From positions 142,411,927 through 142,475,926 of the forward strand of contig JALGPY010000002.1 in assembly GCA_023055425.1 (NCBI GenBank): a DNA stretch of 64,000 bases, given 5' to 3'. Shown here piece by piece: positions 59,878-64,000 of this stretch. The DNA is from Linanthus parryae (taxonomy: Eukaryota > Streptophyta > Magnoliopsida > Ericales > Polemoniaceae). Made by a program: the position numbers and the translations under genes. Each line of letters opens with the position of its first letter. The first letter of the stretch is position 1. A model generated the notes under the pieces. The model worked only from the letters and a program-made list of their open reading frames with translations, had not been told where the DNA came from and did not search any database.

Positions 59878-59929
59878 AGGTGCGCGGGGATACCCCCACG
59901 CGAGCATGGGGATATCCCTGAGCAAATCA

Positions 59930-61961
59930 ATCAAATCGAGCACGTCGCGGAATTGGACAAAGCAACACCAAGCGTTTTAGAGGAAAAGCTAAAAGAAGCG
60001 CCCAAATGCATGGAGGAAAAGCCCAAGCCACAAAAGCAGGATCTGAAGGAGGTATTCCTAAGCCCAAGCGAAGAAAAGAAGAGGCCAGTCTTCCTGAGTG
60101 CAGATCTCACGAGCGAGGAGGAGGAAAGATTGTTGCAGCTTTTGACTGCGTACAAAGATGTGTTCGCATGGGAATACGATGAGATGCCCGACCTGGACAT
60201 GAGCATCACTATGCACAGGTTAGATGTAATCCCAGGTTCAAAGCCGGTAAAGCAGAGTACAAGGAGCTTCAGGCCGGAGATCTACGTGAAAATCATGCAA
60301 GAAATTGTCAAACTGCTGACTGCCAAATTCATCGAGCCGAATCACCATCCTACATGGTTGGCTAACATCGTGCCTGTGGTGAAGAAGAATGGGCAGCTCC
60401 GCATTTGTGTGGACATCCGAGACCTTAGTCGTTTCTGTCCCAAAGACGATTTTCCGCTTCCCAACATCGATCTACTCATCGATTCGACCGCGGGTCATCG
60501 CATGTTCAGTTTCATGGACGGCTTCAGTGGGTACAACTAGATCAAAATGGACCCTGAAGACGCACGGAAAACCGCGTTCATCACGCCCGTGGGAGTCTTC
60601 AATTACACGGTTATGCCTTTCGGACTCAAGAATGCAGGTGAAACTTATCAGCGAGCCATGATGGCTCTGTTCCACGACATGATGCACAAAGAAGTGGAAT
60701 TTTATGTTGATGACTTGGTTGTCAAATCCAAGGAAGAAGGGGACCACCTGGAGGATCTTCAGAAAGTATTCGACAGATGCAGAAGTTTCCAGCTAAAGAT
60801 TAACCCCATGAAATGCGCGTTCGGAGTAACCTCGGGTAAATTCTTGGGATATGTAATACATCGCCAAGGCATCGAGCCTGATTCTTGGGGAAGTTATCTT
60901 ATCTGTGAAGTTTCATCCCTGCGATCGCAGAAATAACCTTCTGCTTCAGTGATCTGCTCAAGAAGAATGCTGTATACAACTGGACAACAGAACATGAAGC
61001 CGCATTCGAAAGGCTAAAAGACTTATTGACGTCAAAAAGGGTAATGATCGCGCCACAGCTCGGATCACCGCTCTTGCTGTACCTAACATCGACAAAGAGG
61101 TCTATAGGGGCACTTTTAGCTCAGGAATATGAAGGGCAAGAAAGGCCGATCTACTACATTTCTCGCATCGTGCAACCAGCAGAATCAAGGTATACAGATA
61201 TTGAGCGGCATTGCCTTGCCTTATTCTTCGTAATAGAAAAATTGAAGTACTATATCGCCTCGCACAAAGTGGTAGTGGTTACAAAGAGTGATCCCATACG
61301 GTACCTTTTGACTCACACTTCCCCTGGCGGAAGACTGCCAAAATGGTATATGACCATTTCTCAATACGACATCACGTGCATTCGACCGCGGGAAATCAAG
61401 TCGCAAGCCGTGGCGGATTTGCTAGCACACTTCCCCGATAACAGTCACGATCCCATGATCGAGGAAGAACTAGAGGGACCCGAGATATACACAGTTGAAT
61501 TGCCCTATTGGACGCTTCATTTCGACGGGTCGTCAACAAGGAAGGGTGGAGGAATTGGAATAGTTCTGACCAAACCCGATGGAGAGGTCATACATATGTC
61601 CACAAAACTCAACTTCGCGGTCACCAACAACGAAGCAGAGTATGAAGCTCTCATCGCAGGTCTTCGTGCAGCCAGGGCACTAGAAGTGAGCAATTTGACG
61701 GTTATGGGGGACTCCAAGCTAATCGTCAAACAAGCTTCAGGAAAATATGGATTAAAGGAAGTAAATCTATTGCCCTACCGTACTTTGGTACAAAAACTGA
61801 TGCAACAATTCTGCGACGTGAGGTGCGAGCACAAACCTAGAGCAGACAATCAGCATGCTGATGCTTTGGCCACTCTGGGATCTAAGGTTAGTGCAGACAA
61901 GTGCCCCGCGAGAATCTCGATTGAAGTACGAATGTCATCGGCGTTGACAGAGGACGCATGA
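59930..61961 (+). pseudogene. pol: Tat-2 RT and dual RNase H, broken
   Basis: RT: PVVKKNGQLRICVDIRDLSR, a TAG at 60,538 where Tat-1 has CAA, then KMDPEDARKTAF and FYVDDLVVK (60,700 on). About 64 nt are missing at 60,883 relative to Tat-1, shifting the frame. The degenerate RT-linked RNase H (LYLTSTKRSIGALL, 61,077 on) and archaeal-type RNase H (HFDGSS, NNEAEYEAL, MGDSKLIV, ADNQHADALA) are then in one frame, 61,026-61,961, ending at a TGA where Tat-1 has TGC. Confidence 0.88.
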
Positions 61962-61973
61962 GACGACGAATGC

Positions 61974-63536
61974 ATGGATGATGCAGACTGGAGGAGGCCA
62001 ATATTACAAGCCATCGCAAAGGGAACGAGTAAGGAAAACTGGGCATCCACCAAGGGGTATTGTATACATGACAACACTCTCTACTATAAAGGCCCTGGCG
62101 GATTACTCATGCAATGCGTCTCGCAACAGGAGGGACAAGCGCTGTTAGAAAAGATTCACCAGCATACTTGCGGAGAAAGTGAGGTGTCAATCTATAGAAA
62201 AGCCCAAAGGTATGGGATTCACTGGCCAGACATGTCAACGGCTGTTGCGTTAATTCAAGGGAACTGCGAGAGTTGCGAATAGATCAAGGACTCTCTAGCA
62301 ATGACATGGATTGGAGGAAGCCGCTCTTCGACTTTCTCACACAAGGAATCGAGCCTGAGTCAAGAAAAGAAGCCGAAAAGCTAAAACGGAAAGAAGCCCG
62401 GTACGTGGTGCAAGAAAACATACTCTGGGCGAAGGGGTCACGAGGGTAACCTGCTTCGATGCCTAGATGGTAAAGAAGCACAAGAAGTGATGGACCTCTC
62501 TCACCAAGTGGAACATCAGGGAGGTGCGAAATTATGCAGACAGCTTCTCACAGTTGGTTACTTCTGGCCCACCATGGAGGCAGATTGCCGCGCTAAATTA
62601 AGAAGATGTCAGGAGTGTCAATTCAAGGGAAACCTCGTACATGCCCCTGCCGTAGATCTACATGCGTTGGGAACACCATGGCCGTTCCACACTTGGGCTC
62701 TGGATTTTGTTGGCCCTATCCGACCAACCTCGCATGGGAATCAGTTTATTCTCACCGCGACTGAGCTGTTCACTAAGTGGGTAAAAGCAATACCGCTGAA
62801 GACAGCAAATGCGCTTGCTGTAGTCCATTTCATCCAAGAGAACATCATATACAGGTTCGGAATTCCTAACACAATTATCTCGGATAATGGAACCCCCTTC
62901 GTCAATCGCCAAGTAGCCGCAAAGCTAGCGGAGTACAACATCAGGCAGATGTGTTCTACTCCTTATTATCCAAAAGGAAATGGTCAAGCAGAAGCAACCA
63001 ACAAAACACTACTAAGAATCATGAGCAAGATGGTCGCAGACGATCATAAGAAATGGGCTGATTCTTTAAACTTAGCGTTGTGGGCATATCGAACTTCGCC
63101 AAGGACTCCTACAGGGGTCTCACCATTTCTTTTGTGCAATGGAGCTGAAGCTGTGGTACCGGCGGAGGTGAAAATCAACTCTGCAAGGTTGGCCTTCCAT
63201 GCGCTATACGAGAATCAGCGCGATCATGACTTGATCCTATTGGAAGAAAAGCGAGAGCAAGCCAAGCGGACTAATAAACGATACAAGGAGAGGATCGCTC
63301 GAGCGTACAATAAAACAGTCCAACGTCGAGATTTCGCGGTTGGGGACCTGGTCTTACGCGCATCGGATCACTGCATGCGGGAGGCAACTCACACAAATTT
63401 TGTAGCCAACTGGGAAGGACCTTTCGAAGTCAAAGAGGTCTTTGATAGTGGCTACTGCAATATACAAAGACTACAAGGGACGGCCACAACCCCAAGCTCG
63501 GTCAACATGCGCTGGATTAAGAAGTATTATCCTTAA
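61974..63536 (+). pseudogene. Tat-2 integrase; catalytic part intact
   Basis: The N-terminal linker (61,974-62,282) ends at a TAG. A short deletion and a 1 nt insertion near 62,430 then shift the frame. From 62,487 a 349-codon frame holds the whole integrase: finger SHQVEHQGG / RRCQECQ, then ALDFVGP, IISDNGTPF and GNGQAEATNKT (the D, D and E), and the C-terminal domain to INMRWIKKYYP-like text at the stop. Confidence 0.88.
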
Positions 63537-63604
63537 CTTCTTTCGTTACATGCATTAGATTACAATGCCTACTTTATGCTTAGTATTGTCATAGAATCAT
63601 GCGT

Positions 63605-63692
63605 CTTCTCTCCAATATGAGAGAATTGTAATCTCGCCTCTCCCATATGTGGGTGTTTATAATAAAAGACTTCTCCCAAATGGGAAGAATTT
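63605..63692 (+). terminator. Hairpins with AATAAA after Tat-2 pol
   Basis: Same layout as 27,615-27,700: CTCTC-CAATAT-GAGAG, CCCATATGTGGG, and CTTCTCCCAAATGGGAAG, with AATAAA at 63,661. Confidence 0.5.
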
Positions 63693-63739
63693 TATGATTT
63701 CGACTGTTTTTATCGCGCCATGTACTTCTCCATTTCTTA

Positions 63740-64000
63740 ATAGGGAAAGCTTATCTGCTGAGATATTAGCATGAATCAAATACGATCTTAATTGATCCTA
63801 AGCCTATTTGCTGAGATAGCAGCATTAATTAAATACGATCTTAATTGATCCTAAGCCTATCTGCCGAGATAGCAGAACTAAGCAAACACGATCTTAATTG
63901 ATCCCAAGCCTATCTGCCGCGATAGCACCACTATGCGAATATGATCTTAATTGATCTCAAGCCTATCTGCCGAGATAGCAGCCATACTTGAGTCTGATCT
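63740..64000 (+). repeat. Start of Tat-2 53-54 bp tandem array
   Basis: Five diverged units with AAGCCTATCTGCCGAGATAG and CGATCTTAATTGATC. The array runs off the window. Confidence 0.88.

Larger units (their letters stand above)
56618..64000 (+). mobile_element. Tat-2: Ty3/gypsy Tat element, 3' end outside window
   Basis: Same family and order as Tat-1: LTR, primer site, gag, protease, RT, two RNase H domains, integrase, hairpins, tandem array. It is inserted in copia C; the five bases before it are ACGGG. It has more damage than Tat-1 (at least five private nonsense codons, a 64 nt deletion in RT-RNase H, and frameshifts before integrase) but has an uninterrupted gag site where Tat-1 carries the CACTA. 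Whether it has the antisense gene cannot be seen. Confidence 0.92.

Overview
This window is nuclear DNA from a flowering plant, almost certainly an intergenic, retrotransposon-rich region. The evidence is several lineages of plant LTR retrotransposon, a CACTA DNA transposon, a tRNA-derived SINE-like element, dinucleotide microsatellites and no recognisable single-copy host gene, rRNA or tRNA. I cannot name the species.

Layout, left to right. 1-2.6 kb: unassigned repeat-like DNA. 2.6-12.6 kb: a decayed plus-strand Ty1/copia element (copia A) whose middle (end of gag to start of RT) is present three times in tandem, followed by RT, RNase H and a 1.4 kb 3' LTR. 12.6-15.6 kb: unassigned and repeat-like DNA. 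15,569-36,285: a complete 20.7 kb Ty3/gypsy element of the Tat clade (Tat-1), with 628 bp LTRs differing at 4 positions and a 5 bp target duplication (ATAGC). Its gag is split by a 5 kb CACTA element. Downstream of pol it has a hairpin cluster, a 54 bp tandem array and, on the opposite strand, a five-exon gene with an unbroken frame. 36.3-44.1 kb: a minus-strand SIRE/Maximus-like copia element carrying an extra plant-transposon-like gene after pol. 44.1-45.7 kb: the 3' end of a second element of the copia A family (copia B). 45.7-50.8 kb: a minus-strand gypsy remnant recognised by its primer site and LTR edge. 50.9-53.2 kb: a decayed Athila-like gag/protease. 53.4-56.6 kb: the 5' half of a third copia A relative (copia C). 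56,618-64,000: a second, more decayed Tat element (Tat-2), cut by the window edge inside its 3' tandem array.

How the parts work together: Tat-1 and Tat-2 are paralogues, so each explains the other. Tat-2 shows the uninterrupted gag site where the CACTA landed in Tat-1. Comparing them shows which stop codons are private decay and which (a TGA between protease and RT) is shared. Both have a degenerate RT-linked RNase H followed by a second, intact-looking archaeal-type RNase H, the Tat hallmark. The most notable item is the antisense gene in Tat-1 (30,681-34,969): four introns with GT-AG ends, all in phase, give a predicted 1,324-residue protein with a plant mobile domain and C-terminal coiled coils. 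It is uninterrupted, although the gag and pol of its host element carry nonsense codons.

Limits: all similarities are from recognition of motifs by eye. No database search, alignment program or expression data was used.
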